DNA of 64,000 bases from Lichenibacterium ramalinae (GTDB lineage: Bacteria > Pseudomonadota > Alphaproteobacteria > Rhizobiales > Beijerinckiaceae): NCBI RefSeq assembly GCF_004137085.1, contig NZ_QYBC01000014.1, positions 1 to 64,000 of the forward strand, in the 5' to 3' direction. A program made the position numbers and the translations under genes. Positions 7,665-14,831 of this stretch are shown here, one piece after another; positions within the stretch are counted from its first letter, which is position 1, and every line of letters starts with the position of its first letter. Below the pieces are notes generated by a model. That model was not told the origin of the DNA. It saw nothing but the letters and a program-made list of their open reading frames with translations, and ran no database searches.

Positions 7665-7698
7665 AGTTCGCCTAGAGTGTACCCAAACCGAACCGGCC
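7665..7698. repeat. island palindrome, copy 3 (diverged)
   Basis: AGTTCGCCTAGAG followed by TGTACCCAAACCGAACCGG matches copies 1 and 2 at both arms and the CCCAAACCGAACC side. It lies 3' of paralogue B, about 1.09 kb from copy 2, so each interval between copies contains exactly one Tyr-rich gene. Confidence 0.6.
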
Positions 7699-7783
7699 GG
7701 AGCGGGCTCGGGTTCATCGAGCGAATATGGCGAGCGGCACCTAACGTCCGTTCACCTGCTGCCTTGACCTGAAAGCAGCCCAT

Positions 7784-8139
7784 CCGCTGTCCACCCCCTC
7801 CCGACGTCACGGCCTCGATCCCGCGGCGACGCGTCGCTCCGAACCCCTGCCGCATCACAGGAAACTCTGCGGCTCCACGTCGACCGCTACCCTGAGGCTT
7901 CCCGTCGCCTTCGGCCCCGCCGCCAGGATGGCGCGCAGGCAGCCCTGCAGGTCGGCCGAGCGCGGCGCCTTGACGAGCAGGCGGAAGCGGTACCGCCCGC
8001 GGATCATGGCGATGGGGGCTTCGGCGGGGCCGAAATCCTCGATGCGCGGGGCGTCGCCCGTGATGCCGTAGGCGGCGCGCGCCAGGGCGGCGGCATGGGT
8101 CTCGGCCGCGGCCCGGTCGGTGCCGCTGACGATGAGGGG
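7784..8139. repeat. duplicate of the priA 3' end (copy 1, about 355 nt)
   Basis: This segment repeats, in the same orientation, the resident priA 3' region and its downstream flank (12512-12892). The match runs from CGACGTCACGGCCTCGATCC through the PriA stop and about the last 90 codons to GACGATGAGGG. It carries scattered substitutions and lacks 27 nt (nine codons) that are present in the resident copy, between GTCGCCC and GTGATGCCG. It has no upstream priA sequence, so it is not a functional gene. It forms the left end of the block that holds the toxin-antitoxin pair. Confidence 0.9.
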
Positions 8140-8378
8140 CTCCTATCGCCGTCGGCGCAGTGTGGGCCGATGAGACCTCGACCTAGGAGAGGCGATACAA
8201 CGACTGGCGCGGTGAGGCGGAGGGTGACAAGCGCCACGTCACCTGTCGATTGCAAACGGGCCTGCAGGTGTGCGTACGCCCCTCCAACGCGTGACTTCAG
8301 CGAGACGCCGGCTGGGTGAGCCTTGCCATCGTCTGAGGAGTGCCGGAGCCTGGTGCGGCAAGGCCGACGCATTCGCAG

Positions 8379-8425
8379 TCAGCGACAAATAGCACTTGAT
8401 CGACGCTTCGCTATCAGCGACAGAT
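8379..8425. promoter_or_regulatory. candidate operator of the toxin-antitoxin operon
   Basis: Two direct repeats, TCAGCGACAAAT (8379-8390) and TCAGCGACAGAT (8414-8425), are 35 nt apart start to start and lie immediately upstream of the toxin ATG at 8431. XRE-type antitoxins usually bind repeated sites over their own promoter, so this is a plausible autoregulatory operator. It is inferred from position and repetition only. Confidence 0.35.
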
Positions 8426-8430
8426 CGGGC

Positions 8431-8685
8431 ATGCGACTGACCTACTCCCCCTCCGCCTTGAAGGCTCTCCGCAAGGGACCTGCCAAGGAGATGGCGGCTC
8501 TCCGGGCCAAGCTTCAAGAGGTCGCTGCTGACCCGCTCGGCCCGTATCCATGGGCCAAGCGGCTGACCGATCAGCCCGGCTACCGGGCCAGACAGGGGGA
8601 TTGGCGTGCAGTCTACCGCTTGGACCACACGACAGACGAGATGATCGTCGACATCATCGCTCAGCGTGACGAGGTCTACAAATGA
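8431..8685 (+). CDS. RelE/ParE-family toxin of a type II toxin-antitoxin system
   Basis: An 84-aa protein that starts MRLTYSPSALKALRK and ends IIAQRDEVYK. Its core is the RelE/ParE fold signature: two N-terminal helices with Lys/Arg-rich faces, then GYRARQGDWRAVYRLD, a central beta-sheet with conserved basic residues, and a C-terminal strand ending in R-x-E-V-Y. RelE relatives cleave mRNA on the ribosome and ParE relatives poison gyrase. The basic Arg/Tyr set here leans towards RelE, but that is not decisive. The stop overlaps the antitoxin start (ATGA). I chose the ATG at 8431 because the upstream frame is not conserved-looking and the operator-like repeats end at 8425. Confidence 0.85.
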   Translation: MRLTYSPSALKALRKGPAKEMAALRAKLQEVAADPLGPYPWAKRLTDQPGYRARQGDWRAVYRLDHTTDEMIVDIIAQRDEVYK

Positions 8686-9077
8686 ACGCCATCCAACCCA
8701 TCGCTCGCACCGAAGACACCGTAACGCTGCGCCTTGTGGATTACGAAGCGCTGATCGCGGCGGCGGAGGATGTCGAGGACATCGCAACGCTGTACACCGC
8801 CGAAGCACGAGAGAAGGTCTTGGGCAAGGATGCAGCTCGTGCCGACAACCTATCCGACGAACTCGTCGGAAGGCTGCTCGACAGAGAACATCCCATTCGG
8901 ATCTGGCGGGAGCATCGTGGTCTGACGTCCCAGGCTCTTGCTGACGCAGCCGGTGTCTCCCGCAGTTATCTTGCGGAGATCGAGGGCAAAAAGAAGCCGG
9001 GGTCTGTTCAGGCTTTCAGGGCTCTCGCTGCGGCGCTCAAAGTTCCTGTCGACGAATTGTTTTTCGAAGCCGAGTGA
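8682..9077 (+). CDS. XRE-family antitoxin / autorepressor
   Basis: 131 aa. Residues 1-60 resemble the N-terminal segment of many alphaproteobacterial antitoxins (TVTLRLVDYEALIAAAEDVEDI), a likely toxin-wrapping arm. Residues 72-127 form a Cro/C1-type helix-turn-helix (IWREHRGLTSQALADAAGVS, then YLAEIEGKKKPGS and FRALAAALKVPVDELF). It should neutralise the upstream RelE-like protein by direct contact and repress the operon. The toxin-first order and 4-nt overlap are those of HigBA-type modules. The pair sits between two partial priA 3'-end copies, within DNA that looks acquired, so stabilisation of the island is a plausible role. Confidence 0.85.
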   Translation: MNAIQPIARTEDTVTLRLVDYEALIAAAEDVEDIATLYTAEAREKVLGKDAARADNLSDELVGRLLDREHPIRIWREHRGLTSQALADAAGVSRSYLAEIEGKKKPGSVQAFRALAAALKVPVDELFFEAE

Positions 9078-9134
9078 GCTGGGAACCGGGAGCGGGCCAT
9101 CCGCATCCCACCCAGCCCGGTCGTGGCGGATCGG

Positions 9135-9265
9135 CCGCTGTCCACCGCCTCCCGACGTCATGGCCTTCATCCCTTGGCGACACGTCGCCCGAACCCCCGC
9201 CGCATTACAGGAAGCTCTGCGGCTCCACGTCGACCGCCACCCTGAGGCTTCCCGTCGCCTTCGGC
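9135..9265. repeat. duplicate of the priA 3' end (copy 2, about 130 nt)
   Basis: Starts CCGCTGTCCACCGCCTCCCG like copy 1 and covers the priA downstream flank, the stop region (TTACAGGAAGCTCTGCGG, where the resident has TCACAGG) and about 18 codons, then breaks off at GTCGCCTTCGGC. At that point it runs into the two-hairpin dispersed repeat, which contains the same CGCCTTCGGC, so the junction could be a micro-homology recombination. Confidence 0.85.
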
Positions 9266-9347
9266 GAATTCGCACCAGCGTCGAATCGAGAGCAGTTCAT
9301 CGGCTTGGAGCCGCCAAGGCGACTCGGAGAAAGCCGATACTGCTCTC
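9254..9347. repeat. two-hairpin dispersed repeat (about 98 nt), copy A, inverted
   Basis: Reverse-strand copy of the element at 62018-62115. The large hairpin (9288-9347) has outer arms GAGAGCAGT and ACTGCTCTC and inner arms CGGCTT/AAGCCG and GCC/GGC. The small hairpin (GCCTTCGGCGAATTCGC, from 9256) lies on the priA side. It has the structure of REP/BIME-type elements. It is located between the antitoxin and the 3' end of the aldo/keto reductase gene. Confidence 0.8.
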
Positions 9348-9408
9348 GCCAGTCCGTCCAGCTTCGTGAACCTGGTCGCACCTCAAGTCGCCGCGCGCCT
9401 CGGACTCG

Positions 9409-9433
9409 GCCGGCGGCGTCGATTGCCGCCGGC
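9409..9433 (-). terminator. candidate hairpin terminator for the SDR-AKR operon
   Basis: Perfect 9-bp arms GCCGGCGGC (9409-9417) and GCCGCCGGC (9425-9433) with a 7-nt loop, 51 nt beyond the aldo/keto reductase stop on the minus strand. There is no T-run after the stem, so termination is uncertain. Confidence 0.35.
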
Positions 9434-9484
9434 GCGGTCCTCATCGGCGCGTCCGAGGACGTCACCCGCGGCGACGATGCACGC

Positions 9485-10477
9485 TCACCATTTCTGGTGA
9501 ACGTGCGGGGCGATGCGCTCGCGGTAGACGGCGCGGGCTCGATCGAGCGCGTCGGCGGTGAGCGGCGGCAGGCCGCCCGCAGCGGCGTTGGCCTCGGCTT
9601 GGGCGCGGTCCTTCGCGCCGGGGATGACGACCGACACGGCCTCGTCGGTCAGGATCCAGCGCAGGGCGAACTGCGCCATCGTGGCCTCGCCCGGCACGAG
9701 GCCCCGGAGTTCCTCCACGGCGGCCAGGGCGACGTCGTAGGGCACGCCCGAGAAGGTTTCACCCACGTCGAAGGCTTCGCCGTGCCGATTGAAGCTGCGG
9801 TGGTCGTCGGCCGCGAAGGTCGAGCCGGCCGACATCTTGCCGGTCAGCATGCCGCTGGCCAGCGGCACCCGCACGATCACGGCGACGTCCTTCGCCCGCG
9901 CTTCCCGGAAGAACAGCTCCGCGGGCCGCTGCCGGAACAGGTTGTAGATGATCTGGACCGAGGCGACGTTCGGGTACGCGAGCGCCTTCAGCGCCTCCTC
10001 GACCTTCTCGACCGACACGCCGTAGTGGCGCAGCTTTCCAGTCGCCACCATACGGTCGAGGGCGTCGAACACCTCGGGCCGGTAATAGACCTCCGTCGGC
10101 GGGCAGTGGAGCTGCACGAGATCGAGCGCGTCCACGCCGAGGTTCGCGAGGCTGCGGTCGACGAAGGCTTCGAGGTTCGCGCGCGTGTAGCCGTCGGCGA
10201 CGTGGGGGGTGAGCCGCCGCCCCGCCTTGGTCGCCACCACGGGGCGCGCGCCGCCGCGCTCGCGCAGCACGTCGCGGATGATGCGCTCGGAGCGGCCGTC
10301 GCCGTAGACGTCCGCCGTGTCGAGGAAGTCGACGCCCGCGTCGAGGGCCGCGTGCAGCGCCGCCTTCGCCCCGTCCTCCGACACGTCGCCCCAGGATCCT
10401 CCGATGGCCCAGGCGCCGAAGCCGACCTCCGACACCTCCCAGCCCGTCCGCCCGAACCGCCTCTTGTTCATGCCCAT
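9485..10477 (-). CDS. aldo/keto reductase
   Basis: A 330-aa NADPH-dependent (beta/alpha)8-barrel oxidoreductase. The catalytic tetrad is complete: D53 (FLDTA), Y58 (DVYG), K84 (VATK) and H124 (VQLH). The C-terminal ALRWIL and VVIPGAK motifs bind the nicotinamide cofactor phosphate. It resembles the YajO/YdjG-like or L-glyceraldehyde-reductase branch that acts on sugar-derived and other aldehydes, and the substrate is not predictable. It follows the SDR gene on the same strand after 66 nt, so the two probably form one operon under the divergent LysR regulator. The ATG at 10477 opens MGMNKRRFGRTG, where the usual N-terminal RFGRTG motif fixes the start to within two residues. Confidence 0.9.
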   Translation of the reverse strand: MGMNKRRFGRTGWEVSEVGFGAWAIGGSWGDVSEDGAKAALHAALDAGVDFLDTADVYGDGRSERIIRDVLRERGGARPVVATKAGRRLTPHVADGYTRANLEAFVDRSLANLGVDALDLVQLHCPPTEVYYRPEVFDALDRMVATGKLRHYGVSVEKVEEALKALAYPNVASVQIIYNLFRQRPAELFFREARAKDVAVIVRVPLASGMLTGKMSAGSTFAADDHRSFNRHGEAFDVGETFSGVPYDVALAAVEELRGLVPGEATMAQFALRWILTDEAVSVVIPGAKDRAQAEANAAAGGLPPLTADALDRARAVYRERIAPHVHQKW

Positions 10478-10543
10478 GACTTCATTCCCATGCCTTCGTT
10501 CCCATGTCGCGTCTGCATTCGTTCGAACTCGACATGCCCCAGT

Positions 10544-11335
10544 TCACGGCATGAGCTGGCCGCCGTTCACCTCGATGACCTGACCGGTGATGTAGCCGGA
10601 CAGCATTTCCGAGGCGAGGAACAGGTAGGCGCCGACGCAATGCTCCGACGTGCCGACGTAGCCCATCGGGATCGTCTTGCGCTGCGCCTCGAGCTGTTCG
10701 GCGTTCGTGTAGCGGTCGTGGAACGGCGTCGCGATCACGCCGGGCGCCACCGCGTTCACGCGGATGCGGTCGGCCACGAACTCCTTGGCGTGCCCGCGGG
10801 TGACGGTGGACACGAAACCCTTCGCCGCGGCGTACAGGATGGCCCCGTTGCCGCCGCCGTTGCGGGCCGCGATGGAGGTGGTGTTGATGACGAAGCCGCC
10901 CTGGCGCTTGAGCCAGGGGTGGGCGGCGCGCGTCGCCGCCAGCACCGAGCGGGCGTTGAGGTCCATCACGCGGCGGTAGTGTTCGTCGGTCATCTCGGCC
11001 GTCGGCACGCGCCCCAGCATGCCGCCCGCGTTGTTGACGAGGCCGTCGAGCCGGCCGAAGGCCTGCGCCGCCGCCTCGACGACGCGCTCGCTCACCCCGT
11101 CGGCCGACATGTCGCCCTGGACCAGCACGGCCTCGCCGCCGGCCGCCGCGATGCTGTCCAGCAGGCGCGCGGCCTCGTCGCCGCTGGCGTTGTAGTGGAC
11201 GGCGATGCGGGCGCCCTGGGCCGCGAAGGCGCGCGCCACGGCGGCCCCGATGCCCGTCGAGGCGCCCGTCACCAGCACGGCCTTGCCCCCGAGATCGGGC
11301 ACTCTCAGGCCGTCCATCGTCGGTGTCGCGTCCAT
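10544..11335 (-). CDS. SDR-family oxidoreductase
   Basis: A 263-aa classical short-chain dehydrogenase/reductase. The Rossmann motif TGASTGIG is at 23-30, NNAG at 101-104, and the catalytic set is S154, Y168, K172 (YAAAK). The C-terminus (GYITGQVIEVNGG) matches FabG-like 3-oxoacyl/sugar dehydrogenases. The ATG at 11335 is preceded by GGAGGA at the right spacing. An upstream frame to 11440 would overlap the LysR promoter region and is rejected. It is the first gene of a probable SDR-AKR operon and is divergent from the LysR gene, whose product is the obvious candidate activator. The substrate is unknown; two reductases together suggest carbonyl or sugar-acid metabolism. Confidence 0.9.
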   Translation of the reverse strand: MDATPTMDGLRVPDLGGKAVLVTGASTGIGAAVARAFAAQGARIAVHYNASGDEAARLLDSIAAAGGEAVLVQGDMSADGVSERVVEAAAQAFGRLDGLVNNAGGMLGRVPTAEMTDEHYRRVMDLNARSVLAATRAAHPWLKRQGGFVINTTSIAARNGGGNGAILYAAAKGFVSTVTRGHAKEFVADRIRVNAVAPGVIATPFHDRYTNAEQLEAQRKTIPMGYVGTSEHCVGAYLFLASEMLSGYITGQVIEVNGGQLMP

Positions 11336-11442
11336 CCCGGTCCTCCCGTGTTCATTCGCCGGAACACGATAGCCCTTGCCGCGCCGCGCACACGTGCTCA
11401 GAGGTGATTTAAATTCATTGTCACCGCGAGGCGAGTTCATCG
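11336..11442. promoter_or_regulatory. divergent promoter region with LysR-type operator
   Basis: The 107-nt gap between the SDR gene (minus) and the LysR gene (plus) contains an inverted repeat, GGTGAT (11403-11408) and GTCACC (11420-11425), around an AT-rich centre (TTAAATTCATT). This stands out in G+C-rich DNA and fits the dyad that LysR-type regulators bind next to their divergent targets. The role is inferred from position. Confidence 0.5.
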
Positions 11443-12354
11443 ATGCCGGCCTTCGACCGTTCCGACCTCCCCGACCTCATGACCTTCACCACGCTGGTGA
11501 GGCGCTGCAGCTTCAAGGCCGCGGCCGTCGAGCTTCGCGTCACCACCTCGGCCGTCAGCCACGCCATCCGGCGACTCGAGGACCGGGTCGGAGCACGCCT
11601 TCTCAACCGCACGAGCCGCAGCGTGGTGCCGAGCGCGGCTGGGCTCGCCCTGGCGGCCGACCTCGAACGGGGCTTCGGGGTCATCGGCTCGGCCCTGGCC
11701 CGGCTCGACGACGCGTCGCGCTTCGGCGCGATCCGGCTCAATGTGCCCCGCGACGCCGCCCACCTCCTCATCGGTCCCGCGCTGCCCGACTTCGCGGCCC
11801 GCTTTCCCGACGTCGACCTGACCGTGGTGGTCGAGGACAGGCCGATCGACGTCGTGGCCGAGGGCTACGACGCCGGCATCCGCTTCGGCGACGCCGTGCC
11901 GGAGGACATGGTGGCGGTCGCGCTGACGCCGCCGCTGCGCTGGGTCGTCGTGGGCGCGCCGGGCTACCTCGAGCGCGAGGGCGAGCCGGCGACGCCGGCC
12001 GACCTCGCGCGCCATCGGTGCCTGCGCCTCCTGCTGGGCGACAACACGGCCTATCGTTGGGAGCTCGGGGACGGCGACCGCCTCGTCAGGATCGAGGCCG
12101 CCGGGCCCTATACGATCAACGACACGCAGACCACGCTCGACGCCGCCGTCGGTGGCATCGGCCTCGCCTACGTCCTGGAGCGGCGCGTGGTGCGCGAGAT
12201 CGAGGCGGGCGCCCTGCGGGTGGTGCTGCCGGGCTGGGCGTCCACCGGCGCGGGCCTGCACATGTATTATCCGGGCCGGCGCCACAGCCATCCGGCGCTG
12301 CGCGGGCTGATCGACGTCGTCAGGCGGCAGAACGGGCTCCAGCCCCTGGCCTGA
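11443..12354 (+). CDS. LysR-family transcriptional regulator
   Basis: 303 aa. The N-terminal winged helix-turn-helix spans residues 8-66 (LMTFTTLVRRCSFKAAAVEL then TTSAVSHAIRRLEDRVGARL), followed by a linker helix and the two-lobed periplasmic-binding-like effector domain (about 90-295). It belongs to the large branch that often sits divergent from oxidoreductase genes and represses or activates them in response to a small aromatic or carbonyl ligand. The SDR-AKR pair starts 107 nt away on the other strand and is the likely target. The gene ends 227 nt before the priA 3' end, and the two are convergent. Confidence 0.9.
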   Translation: MPAFDRSDLPDLMTFTTLVRRCSFKAAAVELRVTTSAVSHAIRRLEDRVGARLLNRTSRSVVPSAAGLALAADLERGFGVIGSALARLDDASRFGAIRLNVPRDAAHLLIGPALPDFAARFPDVDLTVVVEDRPIDVVAEGYDAGIRFGDAVPEDMVAVALTPPLRWVVVGAPGYLEREGEPATPADLARHRCLRLLLGDNTAYRWELGDGDRLVRIEAAGPYTINDTQTTLDAAVGGIGLAYVLERRVVREIEAGALRVVLPGWASTGAGLHMYYPGRRHSHPALRGLIDVVRRQNGLQPLA

Positions 12355-12366
12355 ACCCGCAGCCGC

Positions 12367-12452
12367 GAGAGCCGTATCGGCTTTCTCCAGGTCGCGTCGG
12401 CGGCTGCAAGCCGACGTCCATCGAGGACGGGGCGGACCCGGCCGAAAAGGCT
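12367..12452. repeat. two-hairpin dispersed repeat, copy B (degenerate)
   Basis: GAGCCGTATCGGCTTTCTCC, then GGTCGC, TCGGCGGCT and CAAGCCGACG match the element at 62018 with several substitutions. The inner stem CGGCTT (12378-12383)/AAGCCG (12408-12413) is kept, but the outer arms have decayed. It lies between the convergent ends of the LysR gene and priA, where a hairpin could act as a terminator for both. Confidence 0.65.
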
Positions 12453-12581
12453 GGTGCAGCCCCCCTCACCGAGCCCGCACGTCCGCTTTCGACCGGATCC
12501 GGACCGAGAGCGGCTGTTCCGCCCCCCTCCCGACGTCACGGCCTCGATCCCGCGGCGACTGGCCGCCCCGAACCCGCCGCC

Positions 12582-14831
12582 TCACAGGAAGCTCTGCGGC
12601 TCCACGTCGACCGCCACCCTGAGGCTGCCCGTCGCCTTCGGCCCCGCCGCCAGGATGGCGCGCAGGCAGCCCTGCAGGTCGGCCGAGCGCGGCGCCTTGA
12701 CGAGCAGGCGGAAGCGGTACCGCCCGCGGATCATGGCGATGGGGGCTTCGGCGGGGCCGAAGACCTCGATGCGCGGGGCGTCGCCCGGCGCGAGCGCGAG
12801 CGGGTCGCCGCCCGTGATGCCGTAGGCGGCGCGCGCCAGGGCGCGGGCATGGGTCTCGACCGCTGTGCGGTCGGTGCCGCTGACGATGAGGGCGGCGAGC
12901 CGGCCGAAGGGCGGCAGGCCGGCCTGCTGTCGCGCCTCGATCTCGGTGCGGTAGAAGCGCTCGACGTCGCCCGTCAGAAGCGCCCGCATCACGGGATGGT
13001 CGGGCTGGAAGGTCTGGATCAGCGCCCGGCCGGGCGCCTCGCCGCGGCCCGCCCGGCCCGTCACCTGCTGGAGCAGCTGGAAGGTCCGCTCGGCGGCGCG
13101 CGGGTCGCCGTTGGCGAGGCCGACATCGGCGTCGATGATGCCGGCCAGCGTCAGGTTGGGGAAGTTGTGGCCCTTGGCGACGAGTTGCGTCCCCACCACG
13201 ATGTCGACCTCGCCGCGCGCCACGGCATCGAGCTCCTGGCGCAGCCGCTCGGTGCCGCCCGGCATGTCGGAGGACAGCACGAGCTGGCGCGCGTCCGGGA
13301 AGAGCGCCGCCGCCTCCTCGGCGATGCGCTCCACCCCGGGCCCGCAGGCCACGAGCGCGTCGACCTCGCCGCAGCGCGGGCAATGGCCGGGCTTGCGCTC
13401 CACATGGCCGCAATGGTGGCACATGAGGGCGCCGCGGAAGCGGTGCTCCACCATCCAGGCCGAGCATTGGCCGCAGGTGAAGCGGTGCCCGCAGGAGCGG
13501 CACAGCGTCAGCGGCGCGTAGCCGCGGCGGTTGAGGAAGAGCAGCGCCTGCCGTCCCGCCGCCACCGTCTCGGCCACGGCCTCGACGAGTTTCGGGGCGA
13601 TCCAGCGGCCGCGGGGCGGGGCGTCCCGGCGCAGGTCGATGGCGGCGAGGGCCGGCAGGCTGCGGCCGGCATAGCGGGCGTCGAGCCTCACGTGGCCGTA
13701 GCGGCCCGTCTCGGCGTTGACGCGCGTTTCCAGCGACGGCGTCGCCGAGGCCAGCACGACGGCGGCCTCCTCGAAGCGGCCGCGCATCACCGCCATGTCG
13801 CGGGCATGGTAGCTCACGCCGTCGTCCTGCTTGTAGGCGGCCTCGTGCTCCTCGTCGACGACGATGAGGCCGAGGTCGGCGAAGGGCAGGAACAGGCTGG
13901 AGCGCGCGCCCGCCACCACCTTGATGTCGCCCGACGCGATGCCCGACCAAGCCCGCGCGCGGCGCCGGACCGACACGCCCGAATGCCATTCGGAGGGGCG
14001 GGTGCCGAACCGGGCGGCGAAGCGGTCGAGGAACTGCGCCGTGAGGGCGATCTCGGGCAGCAGGATCAGCGTCTGCCGACCGGCGCGCAGGGCCGCCGCC
14101 ACGGCCTCGAAATAGGTCTCGGTCTTGCCCGAGCCCGTCACGCCTTCCAGCAGCGTGACGGTGAAGCGGCGCTCGGCGGCACGCTCGGCGAGCCGGGCCG
14201 CCGCCTCGGCCTGGGCGGGGTCGAGCGCCACCGTGCCGGCCTCGGGGTCGGGCGCGGGCGGCAGCGGGTCGGGCGGCAGCGCCACGGTCTCGAGCGTGCC
14301 CTCGTCGACCAGCCCGTCGATGACGCCCGGGCTGCAGCCCGCCGCCTCGGCCAGGGCGCGCTTGGTCAGCACGGCTTCACCCTCGGCGGCGTCGAACACG
14401 CCCATCACGCGCCCGCGGGCCGGCGTCAGGCGGGCGGGCGGCGGCCCGGCCCGGCGCAGGCCGAAGCGCACGGGTTCGGCACCGGCGAATTCGGGCGCCC
14501 GCACCGCCATCCGCAGCACCATGCCGCGCGGGCTCAGCGTCCAGGCGGCGAGCCAGTCGACGAAGCCGCGCAGCGGCGCCCGCACGGGTGGCCAGTCCAC
14601 CCGCGACAGCACCTGCTTGAGGTTGTCGCCGCCCGCTCCGCGCGCGTCCCACACGACACCCAGCGTTTCGCGCGTGCCGAGCGGCACCACGACGAAATCG
14701 CCCGGCGCCAGGGCCAGCCCCTTGGGCACGCGGTACGAATAGGCGGTGTCGACCGCGACCGGGATCAGCACGTCGACCACGGTCGGCTGCGGCGCCGGCG
14801 CCGCTGGCGGCGCTGCCGGGTCGGCCGTCAT
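12582..14831 (-). CDS. priA: primosomal protein N' (PriA), replication restart helicase
   Basis: A 749-aa 3'-5' superfamily-2 helicase that reloads the replisome at collapsed forks. The N-terminal DNA-binding domain (20-115, DVLIPVAVDTAYSYRVP) is followed by Walker A GVTGSGKT (230-237), the DEEH box (326-329), a zinc-binding insertion with eight cysteines (C444, C447, C453, C456, C471, C474, C484, C487) and the second helicase lobe (VTGRAGRGEAPGRALIQT). Length and all motifs are normal, so the gene is functional. Its ATG overlaps the hemD stop (ATGA), making hemC-hemD-priA a coupled operon. The last 90 or so codons and the downstream flank are duplicated at 7784-8139 and in part at 9135-9265. 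Confidence 0.95.
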   Translation of the reverse strand: MTADPAAPPAAPAPQPTVVDVLIPVAVDTAYSYRVPKGLALAPGDFVVVPLGTRETLGVVWDARGAGGDNLKQVLSRVDWPPVRAPLRGFVDWLAAWTLSPRGMVLRMAVRAPEFAGAEPVRFGLRRAGPPPARLTPARGRVMGVFDAAEGEAVLTKRALAEAAGCSPGVIDGLVDEGTLETVALPPDPLPPAPDPEAGTVALDPAQAEAAARLAERAAERRFTVTLLEGVTGSGKTETYFEAVAAALRAGRQTLILLPEIALTAQFLDRFAARFGTRPSEWHSGVSVRRRARAWSGIASGDIKVVAGARSSLFLPFADLGLIVVDEEHEAAYKQDDGVSYHARDMAVMRGRFEEAAVVLASATPSLETRVNAETGRYGHVRLDARYAGRSLPALAAIDLRRDAPPRGRWIAPKLVEAVAETVAAGRQALLFLNRRGYAPLTLCRSCGHRFTCGQCSAWMVEHRFRGALMCHHCGHVERKPGHCPRCGEVDALVACGPGVERIAEEAAALFPDARQLVLSSDMPGGTERLRQELDAVARGEVDIVVGTQLVAKGHNFPNLTLAGIIDADVGLANGDPRAAERTFQLLQQVTGRAGRGEAPGRALIQTFQPDHPVMRALLTGDVERFYRTEIEARQQAGLPPFGRLAALIVSGTDRTAVETHARALARAAYGITGGDPLALAPGDAPRIEVFGPAEAPIAMIRGRYRFRLLVKAPRSADLQGCLRAILAAGPKATGSLRVAVDVEPQSFL

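Noticed and set aside
5505-7698. Integron-like attC array
   Set aside because: The palindrome lacks the attC core (GTTRRRY) and its complement, and no integrase is present. Only the cassette-like spacing is suggestive.
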